A DNA stretch of 64,000 nt from Capsicum annuum (GCF_002878395.1 NC_061118.1:85251526-85315525); one strand, 5' to 3'. Counted from the stretch's first letter, positions 1-13,012 are shown. Notes: generated from the sequence alone by a model not told the origin. A program made the numbers and translations.

Positions 1-203
1 AGATATAACATATCACTAGGCCATAAATCATAACTCAAAGGAACATCACACCTATAAGCCATCTCATATCAATAGGTCATGTTTCATGACTATAAGAAAT
101 ATCATCTCTATATAGACCAATTATCATATCTAAGAGGAATAACATCTATAAAGGCCTAATATCGTATATATAAGGAACAATATGGCCATAAGTCATTAAT
201 CAT
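1..203 (-). repeat. Element G left LTR, segment 1
   Basis: Matches 23400-23597 of the right LTR almost base for base. It holds a degenerate tandem array of about 40 bp units rich in TATAAGGAA and GGCCATAA words. It ends with ATCAT (199-203), the left target-site duplication of element A. Confidence 0.85.
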
Positions 204-2487
204 TGTCACAACTCAAACCAGGGCTTAGACGTAATGGGCATCCCAAGTACAATCAGGATTAGGGATCGCCTTCTTAACCTAACCCAGCCACCTTTCACAG
301 CCTTTGATGAGCTAAATTTTGAGAATATAACAAAATTGCATCAATGCTCTCATGAAGACTTTGGGATAGGGTAACAACAGTGACTGACCCAACTGAGTCT
401 ATCCTTACCAAACCAACCCTTCATACCATACAAAACCAAAGAGAATATCAAAACATAATATGTTTATCAAACCCAAATTGTAATAAGATGGAAAAACAAA
501 CAATATCGTTCACTGATGTAAGCCCCAACACCAATGCAAATGCTAAGGTCGACACCAATACCCATCCCGGCCATACCAACCCCCAGAAGTACCACAAAGC
601 CTCTATCCAAAAGAATACAAATATCCTATTGGGACAAGACCTCAACCATTTCCAAAACTAATATCTAAATAAAAATATCTAAGAATTTCCATATCATGAA
701 ATGGAGCCTTTCAAAAAGATGGAACCTCACCACTTCAATCCAAATGTTGTCCCCAAGTCAATCGCTACATAGGAGGAGTTGAATGATTGGTTCTTACATA
801 GCGTGGGTATACAGCTACTAGTAGATGGGTTTACAAATGACTGTTAGCATTTATCTCAGGATAAGGATAAAGTAATACCTTTTAAACAACCAAGTAAATC
901 CATTCATGATGTATACAACCATACATATATATAAGTGCCAGGAAAGGGAATTCGTCTTTAGCATGCATTTAAAACCTTTAAGCTGGGTTGTGTAACCTTG
1001 CCGTTCAACCATACCCATGGGGGTATGGGTTTAGCTCCCCTTGCTGAAGGAGCCCCAGTGAGTGCAGTCGCACTACAAGGAAACATCCCATAGGATGACT
1101 AGTACATCCCTCCAATACAAAATATGACACTCACACGTGGTCATCGAAGACCCCTCATATTGGCAAATCTGAGTTTCCAGTTTTGATTTCCCTGGAACCT
1201 CCACTTTCTATGGATTAGTTACACATCCCGCCATTAATGCCCAAATTAAAAACCATGTCCAAAAAATCTAATTACCAATTATTACAAAGTCCAATTATTA
1301 GTAGTTTCTTCATACCAACTATACTTGCAAGATTTATCCGTAGCCAAAGCATTTAGGGTAAAGGGACTCTCAGATGCCCTTTCTATTTTTCATATTAACC
1401 TCTTGGGAGTCTACCATGTTCTCTACAAGCATAACCAATTATCCTTTAACCTTTGTAATCCATTTAAATCATTTATAGATTCATAGATAAGTTGAAAACA
1501 AAAAAGAGTTCCATTTAAAGAAAATGCAATGAACATATCTTTGTAAGCATTTCATCAAACACCTTGGTGGCATAATATAACCAAAACTAATTCCAAAGAC
1601 CATTAAACCATTACCATGCAATCCAAATGCCAAAAACCATCATTGATGCATATGAAAGCATAATTAAACCATAGTAAATCATAACCAAGACATTATAAAC
1701 AAAACCACTAATTAATAGTTGAAAACCATAAACTATACAACATTGAAACCATAATTTAATCCAAAAAAATTCAAACTTCTTTAGAAAAAGTAAGTAAGGA
1801 AGAGACACGTGCTTCAAACCGAGAAAGATGATGGAAGAAAATCACCAAAACAAGACCCAAAGCAATCCCTAAGTTAAAACCCTAGCTCTCTTACCCCAAA
1901 AGCTCTTGAGTAAATTATGATGTATTTTGAAATACTTTTCTAAGTATTAATGAATAGATTAATAGGATAAATAACCTCCTAAGTGTATTAGAATAGGTGG
2001 GTCCTAATTCTGGTTGGTAGGGAAATATCTAGAATACCCCTACTTCAGTCCCTTAAAAACCCTCCACAGGGATAAGATTGACTCTCTTACGAGTTTTACC
2101 CTTCCTTATGATTAGTTTCCACTAGTCGTGCCCAGCCCTTAACCTTTGGATCAGACACTATCTATCATACGACTCATCCAACCAAGTCAATAACTTAGCA
2201 TATGATCTGTACCCATGATCCGTATCACTGGCAGAATGAAATACCTAGAGGATCAAACACAGGCCACCATATGAGTCACCAATATGACTCGTATCAATAC
2301 TTATAACTCACACCCCTAAGTTATGATCATTCCAGTGATCAAAACCATCCTACCAACTAACACTGGTCAGCTTATGATAGGATCATACCAATTATACCCC
2401 AGCTTACAGCTCATACCCTACAGTCGTATTGGGTCTGGAGAACATATTTCAAGGAAAATTTCTAAGGCCAAAACCCAAGATGTAACA
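204..2487 (-). repeat. Element A 3' LTR
   Basis: Direct repeat of 7586-9851; about 2.28 kb. Plus-strand start TGTCACAAC and end TGTAACA, which is TG..CA in either orientation. Read on the minus strand, U3 begins at 2487. A block of short imperfect repeats (about 2100-2300) precedes a TTTTTAAG TATA-like word near 2055-2065. Confidence 0.92.
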
Positions 2488-2502
2488 TTGTACCCCACTA
2501 GG
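2488..2502 (-). other. Element A polypurine tract region
   Basis: Minus-strand purine-rich CCTAGTGGGGTACAA directly against the LTR border, the position of the plus-strand primer. It aligns with the cleaner AAGGGGGGAT of element I at 32675-32684. Confidence 0.7.
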
Positions 2503-2504
2503 AA

Positions 2505-2520
2505 CATTCATCCCTGAATG
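2505..2520 (-). other. PPT-proximal stem-loop of element A
   Basis: CATTCA (2505-2510) pairs with TGAATG (2515-2520); on the minus strand the loop sits in a GGGA context. It lies 17 nt from the LTR border, like the hairpins in elements I, G, H, C, B and D. Confidence 0.6.
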
Positions 2521-2639
2521 ATGGATAAGGTAGGGGTAACCACACATAAAGTCATTTGAATTATCAAACATATTCTTAACCTTCATCAATGTTCAAAAAC
2601 AAAGAGGCAAAGATATTAATCTTTCCTTTAACAAACTCA

Positions 2640-2800
2640 GAAATTAAAAATGTGTTCAAGAACACGTATCTTCCACATGAATAGCAGGAGCAAAAAAAAT
2701 AAGAACAGATACTTGGACTTCATGTCCTCTTCTGTTTCCCATGTAGCTTCGTCTACCTTATGGTTCCATCATAAAAGCTTAATTAAAGACACATCCTTGG
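2640..2800 (-). pseudogene. Element A chromodomain (broken)
   Basis: Minus-strand translation of this stretch gives VSLIKLL, a stop, WNHKVDEATWETEEDM, which fits the C-terminal chromodomain of chromovirus integrases (usual form VKVLWRN..EEATWE). In active elements this module binds histone marks and steers insertion into heterochromatin. The stop replaces the Arg before the conserved Asn (CGA to TGA). It is the C-terminal end of the A polyprotein, about 150-300 bp from the PPT. Confidence 0.75.
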
Positions 2801-2801
2801 T

Positions 2802-4211
2802 CTACAATCGATCAAATTTCCTATCCAATATCTCAATTAGGACCTCTTTATCAGATAGAGAATCTGAGATATACAACCCTTTAAAAGGAACGACCAAAGA
2901 AGGATCACCAATACACTTCCTCAACATGGAAATATGAAAGACCAGATAAACAAAACCCAAACTAGATGGCAACTCAAACTGATAAGCAACATTACCAAAT
3001 CTCCATGAAATCAAATAAGGACCAATAAATCAAGGACTAAGCTTCCCCTTTTTACCAAACCGCACTACTACCTTCATGAGAGATACCTTTAGGAACACCT
3101 TTTCCCTAACTTTGAACTTAAAAGCTCTGTGCCTAATATCCGCATAAGACTTTTGGCTACTCTGGGCAGTCTTAATCCTATCCAGAATCACCTTTACCCT
3201 CTACATAGCTTTATAGACCAAATCGGGACAAAACATATCGGCCTCACCAAGCTTAAACCATCAAATAGGAGATCTACAACTCCTACCATACAACACCTCA
3301 AAAGGATTCATACCAATATTAGAATGATAGCTATTATTGTAAGAAAACTGTACCAAAGGTAGATTTTCCACCCAACTACTACTATAATCAATCACGCTTG
3401 CCCAAAGCATTTCTTCCAATGTAAAAATCTTTCTCTCTGCTTTCCCATACGACTACAGATGGAAAGCCTTACTTAGACTATCCTTAATCCCCAATCCTTA
3501 CTGGAGAGACCGCCAAAAATAACATTTAAAATATGTACTACAATCATAAATAATCAAAATAGGCACCCCATGTAGCTTCACAATCTCTTGAAGATACAAC
3601 CTTATATAATCTTTCGTTAAAAAAGTAGTCCTTACAGGCAAAAAATGAGCAGACTTGGTCATCCTATTCATGATGACCCAAATCATATCAAATTGGTTTC
3701 GAGACTGAGGAAGACCGGTAACAAAATCCATATTTATAATCTCCCACTTCCATTAAGGCAACTCTATTTCTTGATGCAACCCACCAGGCCTCATGTGCTC
3801 AACCTTAACCTGTTGACACACCATGTACTTAGCTACAAAATTAACCACATCTCTCTTTATACTATTCAACCAATAGATATTCTAAACATCATGATAAATC
3901 TTGGTCAAACTAGGATGGATGACATATTATGACTCATGCGCCTCAGCCAAAACCCTTTTTCTCAACCTGTCAATATTCGGAACACACAGTCTCTCTTGAT
4001 ACTGCAAAGTACCATCACAACTAATCTCAAACATTGCCAACTTTTGCCCACCAACATCACTCTTGATTTTCATAAAGATTGGATCCAACACGTGCTTTTC
4101 TTTAATCTCTGCACCAAGAGATAATCGAACCACTTCTTGCACCATCACACCACCCTTCTTAGAATCAAAGAGATGAACTCTGAGATTATATATGTGGTGA
4201 ATATCCTTCAT
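2802..4211 (-). pseudogene. Element A integrase (decayed)
   Basis: Three readable blocks on the minus strand. 3927-4211 covers the region before and into the zinc-binding domain. 3498-3731 holds the core with MDFVTGLPQSRNQFD (first catalytic Asp) and IIYDCST (second Asp kept in a damaged SDRGT motif). Around 3400-3470 the KAERK..TLEEML stretch keeps the catalytic Glu. 2802-3014 carries the C-terminal SH3-like segment with FGNVAYQFELPSSLGFVYLVFHISML. The enzyme would join element cDNA to host DNA. Frame changes and stops between the blocks show a pseudogene, although all three DDE residues can still be read. Confidence 0.85.
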
Positions 4212-4217
4212 TGATTC

Positions 4218-5600
4218 CTACTTTATTTTCTCTACATGAGCCAAACTACCCATAGACAACCTGCTAAAAGCATCAACAACCATATTAGCCTTACCCAAGT
4301 GATAGTGAATAGTTATATTATAATCCTTAAGAAGCTCAATCCATCTCCTTTGCCTGAGATTGAGCTCCTTCTGTGTGAACACATATTGAAGACTCTTATG
4401 ATCTAAAATTATATCTGTATAAACACTATAAAGATAATCCCACCATATTTTTAAAGAAAATACAACTTCCAATAGCTCTAAATCATGGGTAGGATAATTC
4501 ATCTCATATGCCTTCAACTGCCTGGAAGCATACACAATCACCTTCCCATGATGCATCAAAACACAACTAAGCACTACCCGAGATACATCACAATAAACCA
4601 CAAACCCATGATTTGTTTCCGGCAAAGTTAAAATCGAAGCCAAAGTCAACCTATCTTTAAACCTATCAAGACTCCCATCATAAGCATCTGACCAAGAGAA
4701 CTTAACGTTCTTTTGAGTTAACTTAGTCAAAGCAGCAGTGATCAATAAGAAGCTTTCCACAAACTTTCTATAATACTTGGCTAAACCCAAGAAGCTCCAA
4801 ATATTTAATGGAGTCGTGGTCTTAGGCCACCCCTTCACTACCGTAACCTTTTAAGGATCAACCATTAAAACCATACTAGAAATAATATGACCTAAGAAAG
4901 TAAGGCATTCAACTAAAACTCATACTTAGAGAACTTGGCAAACAACTATTGTTCCTTTAAGGTCTGCAGCCTCACACAGAGATGACTAGCATAATGTACC
5001 TCACTCCTCAAATATAGCAGAATGTCATCAATAAACAGAATGATAAATAGATCCAAATACTACCTGAACACAGTCCTCATCAAATCCATAAATGCTTCTA
5101 GAGCATTGGTCAACCCAACTGACATCACCAAAAATTCAAAATAATCATACAAAGTACAAAAAGTCATCTTAGGTTTATCCACCTCCCTAATCTTAAGTAG
5201 ATGGTACCCAAACCAAAGATCTATCATAGAAAAAAACTTGGCACCCTGTAACTAATCAAACAGATTATATATCCTTGGGAGAGAATACTTGTTCTTGATC
5301 ATTACCTTATGCAACTGCCTGTAGTCAATGGACATCCAAAGGAAACCATCTTTCGTGCACAAGAACAACACTGGTGCACCCTATGAGGAAACACTAGAAT
5401 GAATAAATCCCTTATCTAGAAGATCCTTAATTTGATCCTTGAGTTTCCTTAACTCAGCCAAAGCTATTCTATACGTAGGATTAGATATTGTACAAGTGTC
5501 CTGAGGCAAATCAATACCAAACTCTATTTCCCTATCTGGAGGAACACCAGGAAGATCATCCAAAAAGACCTTTGGAAACTCATTAATTACTAAAAGTGAC
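4218..5600 (-). pseudogene. Element A reverse transcriptase and RNase H (decayed)
   Basis: On the minus strand, 5381-5563 reads LPGVPPDREIEFGIDLPQDT..., the usual RT entry segment of Ty3 elements. The catalytic box FIDDI is at 5021-5035. 4218-4838 is a long open stretch holding the RT connection and RNase H ([37 protein letters not shown]). The chain is broken between about 4840 and 5380 by stops and small indels. It copies the element RNA and removes the template strand in living relatives. Confidence 0.87.
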
Positions 5601-5734
5601 TACAAAAGAAAGACCTTCGAAGTTTGAATATTTAACCTGGACCAAATGATAAAGATACCCTTTAGAGATTAACCTTTGAGCTCTAAGATTAGAAATAATT
5701 CTCCCCCTAGGAACAAAAGATCAACCCTCGAATT

Positions 5735-6060
5735 CTATTTTTGGCTAAACAGAGAACCTAAAGATGTCTTATGAGTTCGATGGTCTAAAGATGCATAACA
5801 ATAATGAAGCCAGTCCATACACAAAATCACATCAAAATCCACCATATCTAACTCACACAGATCTACCAAGGTTTTCGTATCACCAATAGATACCACATAC
5901 CCCCTATAGATCTGTTCAGCAATGACTGAGTTTTCTACCGAGGTAGAAATAGAAAAAGAATCCGAAATAATTTCTAGATCAAAACCAAAAGAGACAGCTA
6001 TATAAGGAGTCACATAAGAAAGAGTGGAGCCCAAAAATAATATACGTCACAGGAAAAGAG
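5735..6060 (-). pseudogene. Element A aspartic protease (catalytic Asp not seen)
   Basis: Minus-strand reading gives GSTLSYVTPYIAVSFGFDLEII... and later ELDMVDFDVILCMDWL, the flap and C-terminal motif of the retropepsin of Tekay-type elements (usually ILGMDWL). The codons before GST read L-F-L, where relatives have L-F-D-P-G, so the active-site Asp is missing. In relatives this enzyme cuts the polyprotein. Confidence 0.78.
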
Positions 6061-6189
6061 TTATAACATACCAATAATAATATGAGGTAATACTACAGAT
6101 TCCTGTCGGGATGCCAAAGCATACAACCTGTTCTAACCAAAACTAGAACCAGGAGCAGTAATAGAAGTAGATGCCACACCACCAGGTGT

Positions 6190-7391
6190 AGTAGAAGAAG
6201 ATGATTCCACTTAAGTCTTATTTGCCCCCGTCGCAAACTTGTTGATCGAACAATCCTTGAGCCAATGGCCTACCAAACTATACTTAAAGCACTTATCTCT
6301 ACCTTTCTTATAAAATCCTTGATGAAACTATCACAAAACTGATAAGAAAGGCATAAAGAAATAGACTAACCTACACTCACTTAAGATTAGGCAACTTGAG
6401 CCTGAGAATTATCAACACCTTGGTGACTGTGTCACTTAACTATTGTATGTAAGAAGTACTGGTAGTAGAGAAGAAACCATAATTCCCCCACTTCTTTTTC
6501 TACCTCTTGCCACCATCTCTACCACCCTGAAACTGTGTACCTCCCTAATAAGAAAATCTTTCTCTTTTCCTTCCTATCTAAAAATTCTACCTTCTTTTTC
6601 TTCTTATTCTCCACCTATTGCATATGAATTATCAACCTAGAGATGTCCATATCCCTAATAAGCAAAGTAGCCTTGCTCTAAAAAATCAAATCTTTATTCA
6701 ACTTGGAAGCAAACTTCCTCATTCTCAACATCATATCAGCTACCAAATCAGGAGCATACCTTGACAATTGATGAAACTTCAAGGTATATTCTCTCACAGA
6801 CATCTTTTCTTTCCTGAGGTTTAGTTACTCCTCTATTTTAGCTTCCCTCAACTCCTGAAGAAAAAAATGATCTATGAAGGCATTATAAAAAGCCTTCCAC
6901 AACCCTTCTTCTTCTATATTATCCTTATCTCTATCCCACTCCCCATATAACTGATAAGAAATATATTTGAGTTGATAAGCCATAAAACTAACTCCCTCTA
7001 TATTAGAAGCCTACATAACCTAAAATATCTTTCCTAATTTATCCAAGAAGCCCTGTGGGTCTTCCCCTACCTTCACTCCCAAAAAAGTAGGAAGACCCAT
7101 CTTAGTAAATTGGCCAACCCTTATGGCCTCAGCGAACAAAGCTCTAGTCACACCCTACTCAGCCTGAGTAGCAACCAACTAAGAAGTAACATGAATAGAC
7201 TGACAAAACTCTTCATTTGTCATGTTACCTTAAGAGACTTGAGGTGAAGTAGGATGAATAGGAGGAACTCTAGCACAATCAAGAATAGGACCATGAGAAC
7301 GAAGATATACTCAAAATATAAGAGGTACCCCTTCAGCATTATTCCTAGATGGGATGGAAGAATTTCCTTGTGTTCCAAATTTAGAAGGCAT
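6190..7391 (-). pseudogene. Element A gag (decayed)
   Basis: Starts at ATG 7389-7391 (minus) with MPSKFGTQ. It continues through a retrotransposon gag core containing VGQFTKMGLPTFLGVKVGEDPQGFLD and MSVREYTLKFHQLSRYAPD, and ends in a zinc knuckle at 6250-6291. The knuckle reads CFKYSLVGHWLKDC: the second Cys is Tyr, so zinc binding would be lost. Several internal stops. Gag would form the virus-like particle. Confidence 0.83.
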
Positions 7392-7570
7392 GATCTAAAA
7401 CACTAACAACAAAGGATTACAAAGGATTTTAGGACTTAGAATTTCAATAAAGTGAAATATTCCTAAATGTCTTGCAGTCTCTCTTTTATGAGTGTGGCGT
7501 GCTTCATACCCCTAAAAGAGACTCTACTCAATATGGCTTTATGGACTTCCCAATTGACCATAAACCTAAA
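7392..7570 (-). other. Element A untranslated leader
   Basis: Between the gag start and the primer site; no coding signal recognised. Confidence 0.6.
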
Positions 7571-7582
7571 GCTATGATATCA
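7571..7582 (-). other. Element A primer binding site (initiator Met tRNA)
   Basis: Minus-strand TGATATCATAGC matches TGGTATCAGAGC, the complement of the plant initiator-Met tRNA 3' end, with two changes. It lies 3 nt inside the 5' LTR border at 7586. Confidence 0.8.
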
Positions 7583-7585
7583 ACT

Positions 7586-9851
7586 TGTTACGACATGAAT
7601 GAGGTCCTAGACATAATAGGCATCCCAAGTAACCCAACCCAACCACCTTTCACAACCTAAATGAGCTAAATTTTGAGGATATAACAAGATTACAAAAATG
7701 ATCTCATGAAGACTCTGGGATAGGGTCACAATAGTGATCGAACCAACTGAGTCTACCTGCACCAAAACAACCCTCTATACCATACCAAACCAAAGAGAAT
7801 ATCAAAACATAATATGATAATCAAACCCAAAATGTAATATGATGGGACAACCAATAATATCATCCAATAATGTCAGCCCCAACAACAATGTTAATGCTAA
7901 GGCTGAAACCAATACCGATCCCTCCCATAACAACCCATAGAAGTACCACAAAGCCTCTATCCAAAAGAATTTAAATATATGATTGGGACATGCCCCTAAC
8001 CATAGAAAAAACTAATATACAAATTAAAATGTCTAAGAATGTCCAAACTATGAAACGGAGCCTTCCAGAATGATGGAAGCTCACCACCTTAATCCAAAGG
8101 TTATCCCTAAGTCAATCATAATGTAGAAGGAGTCAAACGGTTAGTACTTGCATAGTGTGGGTATATAGCTGCTAGTAGATGGTTAGCGAATAACCGCTAG
8201 CATATATCTCAGGTAAAAAATAAAGTAATGCCATAAAAACAACCAAGTAAAACCATCCATGATGCATACAACCATACAAATATAAGTGTCAGGAAAGCAA
8301 ATCCGTGTTTACCATGCATTTAAAACCTTTAACCTGGGTTATGTAACCTTGTTATATAAGCACAGCCATAGGTTGTATGGGTCTCTCTCCCCCTACTGAA
8401 AGAGTCCCGGTACGTATAGTAGCATGACCAGGAAATATTCCATGGGATGACTAGTACATCCCTCTAATATAAAATGTGACACTTGCACATAGTTATCAAA
8501 GACTCCTCATATCGACAAATATGAGTTTCCAATTTTAGTTTCCCTGAAACCTCTACCTTCTATGGCTTAGGTACACATCCTTCCATTAATGCCCAAATTA
8601 AAATCCATGTCCAAACAATTACCATTTATTACTAAGGCCAATTATTACTGGTATTTTCATACCAACCATACTTGAAAGATTTCTCCATAGGCAAACTATT
8701 TAAGTTAAGGGGACTCTCAGGTACCTTTTTCATTTACCATATTAACCTCTTGGGAGACTACCATGTTCTCCACAAATATAATCAATTATCCATTAAACTT
8801 TTGTAAGCCATTTAAACAATTTATAATTTCATATATAAGCTTAAAACAAGCAAGAGTTCAACTTAAAGAAGTCAATGCAATGAACATATCTTTATAAGAA
8901 TTTTATCAAACACCTTAAGGGCAAAATATAACCAAAATCAATTCCAAAGACAATTAAACCATTACCATGTAATCTAATTTCCCAAAACCATCATTGATAC
9001 ATATGAATCCATAATTAAACCATAGGAAACCATAACCAAGAAATTATAAACAATAACCCTAATTAATAGTTATAAACCATAAGCCATGCAATATTGAAAC
9101 CATTATTTCATCCAAAAATTCATGCCTTTTTAGAAATAGTATGTAGGGAAGAGACATATGAATTAAGATGAGAAAGATGATGGAAGAAAATCACCAAAGT
9201 AAGCCCCATAGAAATCCTTAAGTTGAAACCCTAGCTCGCTTGCCGAAAAGCTCTTAAGAGAATTATGATGTGTTTTGAAATAGTTTCCTAAGTGTTAATG
9301 AATATAATAATAGGGTAAATAACATCCTGATTGTATTAGAAGTCATGTTCTTAATTAGGATAAGTAGGTAAATATCAAAAATACCCCAACTTAAGTCCCT
9401 TAAAAACCCATCACAAGGATGCAATTGACCCTCGTACGAGTCGTGTCCTTCCATATGATTGGATTCCACCAGTCGTACTCAGCACTTAATCTTTAAATCA
9501 GACATTGTTCAGAATATGTCTCATCCAACCAAGTCAATACCTTAGCATATAATCCATACCCATTATCCGTAGCCCTGGCAGAATAAAATACTAGAAGGAT
9601 CAAACACTGGAAATCATACAAGTCAGCGATGCAACTCATATCAATCCTTATGATTCTCACACCTAAGTTGAGACCATTCGAGTTATACAAACCATCCTAC
9701 AAACTAACACTGATAAGCTTATGACAGGACCATACCACTTATACCCCATCATACAACTCATACACCAGCATATAACTCGTACACTAGATCATATTAAGTC
9801 CGTAGAATGGATTTCAAGGAAAATTTCTAACACCAAAATCCTATATGTAAA
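7586..9851 (-). repeat. Element A 5' LTR
   Basis: Partner of 204-2487, about 2.27 kb, beginning TGTTACGAC on the plus strand. The terminal CA has decayed; the end at 9851 is set by the ATCAT duplication at 9852-9856. Many substitutions separate the two LTRs, so the insertion is not recent. Confidence 0.9.
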
Positions 9852-10424
9852 ATCATCATCTAGGGAAAGTTATAAAAGTTTAACAAGTCACAAAGTAAAC
9901 TCATTCTAAAGGCTCAATAGCCTAAACTATGCCTAGCATCCGCAACTATGTTCAGAAGGGCTAACATAATTCTTTTCCTAAGTGGGTCAGACGAACCGGC
10001 TTCTAATACTTATTTACCATAATTAGGCATTCTACGCCCCAAATTAGGCCTAGGTATCTAGTTCAACTTCTAGATGTCTAGTAAGCGATAATCAATCCTA
10101 AGATAGGAATTTTAACTATAATCAATGGCATTTAAGTCAACTCTACTCAAATTATAGTTTCAAGATCACTAGAGTACCCAACTAAAGTTAATCATACTAA
10201 CAATGTTCCAACACTTAAATTACATCCATCCTACATTCATATCAAATCCATGCTACAATTTAGTTTAATCTAGAGAGAAGATAGTGGGATTCTAAAAGTA
10301 CTAAGCATTTTACCTTATGGGTTTGAAACCCTCATCTAATGCCCAAAATACAATAATCAAAGCTAAGTCAACCTACCCATAATAAAACTTAGCATTCAAT
10401 TTACATGCAATATATATCACATAT
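9852..10424 (-). repeat. Element G left LTR, segment 2
   Basis: Continues the G LTR after element A; collinear with 23598-24175 of the right LTR. It begins with the second ATCAT copy (9852-9856) and ends with CATAT (10420-10424), the slightly mutated left TSD of element B. Confidence 0.87.
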
Positions 10425-11908
10425 TTATGAGTCGTGAATTTACCATACATTTGAACTCAACATTCATGAACACTACTATGATTTGAATGTCTAAGTGAGA
10501 CAATTTCTAGTTAAATGCACTAATTCCTATATTTTGTTGGTACACAAGTGCTGAGAAAAAAAGAAGCATCTTTGAGCTAGAAGGGATCAAAAAGGGAATA
10601 GAAGTACAAAAGTTGGGTGAGCTAAAAAAGGGAGCAAGATCTAGACCTTAGTTACCGCGATTGTGTGGATGAGAGCTGTGATCACAATTAGTCAATATAG
10701 TAAACCAACAACAATCATGATCATTCCTATACAATCTCAGTGTGTGCGATCACAATCAACCCTCCACGATTACGTAAGAGCAAATAAAGAACCAAGGGCA
10801 AAAATACTATTTGGCCAACCGACCCCAAATCCCATTTAAGCCTCAATACCCATTCATTCTAATTATCCATCATTCTACACCCCTTCCTACCATCCTTAGT
10901 ATAGAGTTTTTGTAATTTCTTAGAGCTGAGAGAAAAATTTGTACTAATCTTGAGCTAAGAAGACATTAGAGTAACTTCTATGTGGAGAATTGGAAAATCC
11001 CATAGAGGATTTATTGAAACTTAAAGTGTGATTTGTATTCTCTTTATTTTTGATGAATTAATTTAATGGAGATTTTAGTTTATTTTTGTTTATTATCATA
11101 ATGAGTATCCTTGATTTGGGGGCAATTGTGTGTGGGTTATGATTTATATGTGTATATGCTAGTTTATTGGTGATGGGTTCTTCTATTGATTGATTAAATT
11201 TGTTGGAGTTTTTATGTGAAAGCCCCAAATACCCATATGCGTTTGTTAGGTGAAAATCTCAAAATTTTAAAATCTCAAACGATCCTTGAAAGAGGGGTTT
11301 GGGTGAACTTTAGGAACCCTCATCATCCTTGAAAGAGAGATGTGAGAACCAAGGAAATAGTGGATAATTATTGAGCTTAGTTTGCTAATTTTAACCATCT
11401 TAGACATAAGGGAGAATATCAGGTTGACTATTTATTGGGTACCATCCTAGAAATAAGGGTGCCTAATTGAGTTATTGGGTGGCTTTAATTGAAACACACA
11501 TTAGGTCCTCGAAAGAGTGAATGAATGACATCATTGAGGTTTTTTTGAAGAACTAGCCTCAGGGACTTTTAACCTATCCTACCACATCATCAACAGTTAG
11601 AATTTGCACTGAATCATCATGTAGCCATGCATAACTTTCCCGATAACTAAATCCCAAGATCCGTGACTAATTAATTACTCTCAAATTAGACCCTTAGAAG
11701 CCCAAGAATTACCTGCACATTAGAAAATATTGAAAACCCTAAAACCATCTTGTTCCATAGGTTTGAACCTAGAAAAAAACTTTTATTTCAAATTTACTTA
11801 ATTATCATTCACAGTGTTTCTCATGATTCGACCCTGACTCATAGTTGGGTAAATATATTGACAACGACCACCTTTCTCTTAAATTGACATGTAAGTTGAG
11901 TGTTATCA
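10425..11908 (+). repeat. Element B 5' LTR
   Basis: About 1.48 kb, direct repeat of 15255-16694. First bases decayed from TGATG to TTATG. A palindromic GATCRCGATC-like array (about 10650-10790) lies upstream of a TTTAAG TATA-like word near 10836-10842. Confidence 0.9.
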
Positions 11909-11912
11909 AAAA

Positions 11913-11930
11913 TGGTGCCATTGCCGGAGA
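11913..11930 (+). other. Element B primer binding site (tRNA-Asp)
   Basis: TGGTGCCATTGCCGGAGA, four nt after the LTR end, matches the complement of the plant tRNA-Asp 3' end (TGGCGCCGTTGCCGGGG) with few changes. tRNA-Asp priming is typical of Athila/Tat elements. Confidence 0.8.
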
Positions 11931-12059
11931 ACAATTCAGCATATTGAGTTAGTTTGGAATTTTAGCCTACTTTCTCGGATTTAAATGTGTAAATATTTGT
12001 TTGTGATTTACTTTTGTTTATTATATTAGATAGATTTTTAGTTTTTATTATTTTCACTA

Positions 12060-13012
12060 TGGCATCTTGGAATGAATATGAGTTTGGTGGTTGGAAATCT
12101 TAATTGATGATCTATGTCCATATTATGGTGGACCTTACCTTTTACAAGATTGTAGATATGCTCCCCGGAGAGGGATGTGTGAACTATCTCGATCTTATAT
12201 GGACTATGGTTGTTCTCTATATGGTAGTTGAGATGGATATTGGAGTAATTATCCAAATTCCCCTACCCCCATTATGCTAACCCGATTGCTATTTCATCTT
12301 ATGATTCTGATACGTCTAATGATAAAGAAAAGGAAGAACGAAGCACCAAAAATAGTGATGTTGAAGCAATGCTTCAACTTATGTTGGATAGGGTGGAATA
12401 AATAAGAGATAATGTATATCTCATGCATCAATCCATGGGGGCTTGTAACGATGAAATCGCAAGGATAGAAGAAGTAGGTGTGGAGACTAATCTTTTAGAT
12501 ACCACGAGAGGGCCCACTCTTCAAAATAAACTCAATGTTGACAAATTATTGGTGATTTCCCAACCAATAAAACCAAACATGAGAGAACATGCCAATTCAA
12601 GGAAATAGTGCTAGAGTAAAAAAAAAACCAAGTCAATCTCTTATGACGACTCTAGTACATTTCAGGAAAAAGATGCTAATGAGGATGCAACTCTGGAACT
12701 AAGGGATAAACCTCATTCAAATGATTTTTCAACATTTTACTTAGAGGATGTGATGAAAGTCCATCTACCCAAGAAAATAGAGGATCATAGGTAGAAAGAG
12801 CACCACCCCTATGTTTTGGAGTTTGATATTCCAAAAGAGCATATAGGATCCCCATATATGAAGGCCAAGGAAAACAACTTCCGATGTTCAAATATTTGCC
12901 TACTGATGTTCCCACTATTACCCAAGGAGATAAACAAAAAATTTGATGTGAAATTGGGTAAAAGATTTAAGTCTTCAAAGTGACGTGATAGAAGTAGTGT
13001 CATTGCGCCTTC
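12060..13012 (+). pseudogene. Element B single ORF, unknown function, broken
   Basis: Begins at ATG 12060 (MASWNEYEFGGWKS, then a stop). Open blocks continue to about 13012, including a charged segment with DVEAMLQLMLDRVE and LMHQSMGACNDEIARIEE that could form a coiled coil (12360-12600), and later LEDVMKVHLPKKIEDHR. I do not recognise a domain; there is no zinc knuckle, protease, RT or integrase motif. Position right after the PBS suggests a gag-like or accessory protein of a non-autonomous family. Several stops, so it is inactive. Confidence 0.5.

Larger units (their letters stand above)
204..9851 (-). mobile_element. Element A: full-length Ty3 chromovirus (Tekay/Del-like), nested in G
   Basis: Two direct repeats, 204-2487 and 7586-9851, start TGT[CT]AC and flank a decayed gag-pol on the minus strand. 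The 5-bp TSD ATCAT is seen at 199-203 and 9852-9856, and the unoccupied site with a single ATCAT is at 23598-23602 in the G right LTR. Domain order on the minus strand is gag, protease, RT, RNase H, integrase, chromodomain, as in plant chromoviruses of the Tekay/Del type. Multiple in-frame stops in every domain show it is dead. Confidence 0.93.

Noticed and set aside
380..661. 93-codon ORF on the plus strand
   Set aside because: Antisense to the A LTR; the homologous stretch of the other LTR (about 7760-8020) is not open. Chance frame in AT-rich DNA.
3645..3932. 95-codon ORF on the plus strand
   Set aside because: Opposite-strand shadow of the A integrase.
7571..7582. tRNA-like short match
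   Set aside because: It is a primer binding site complementary to a tRNA 3' end, not a tRNA gene; no cloverleaf was found around this or the other PBS sites.
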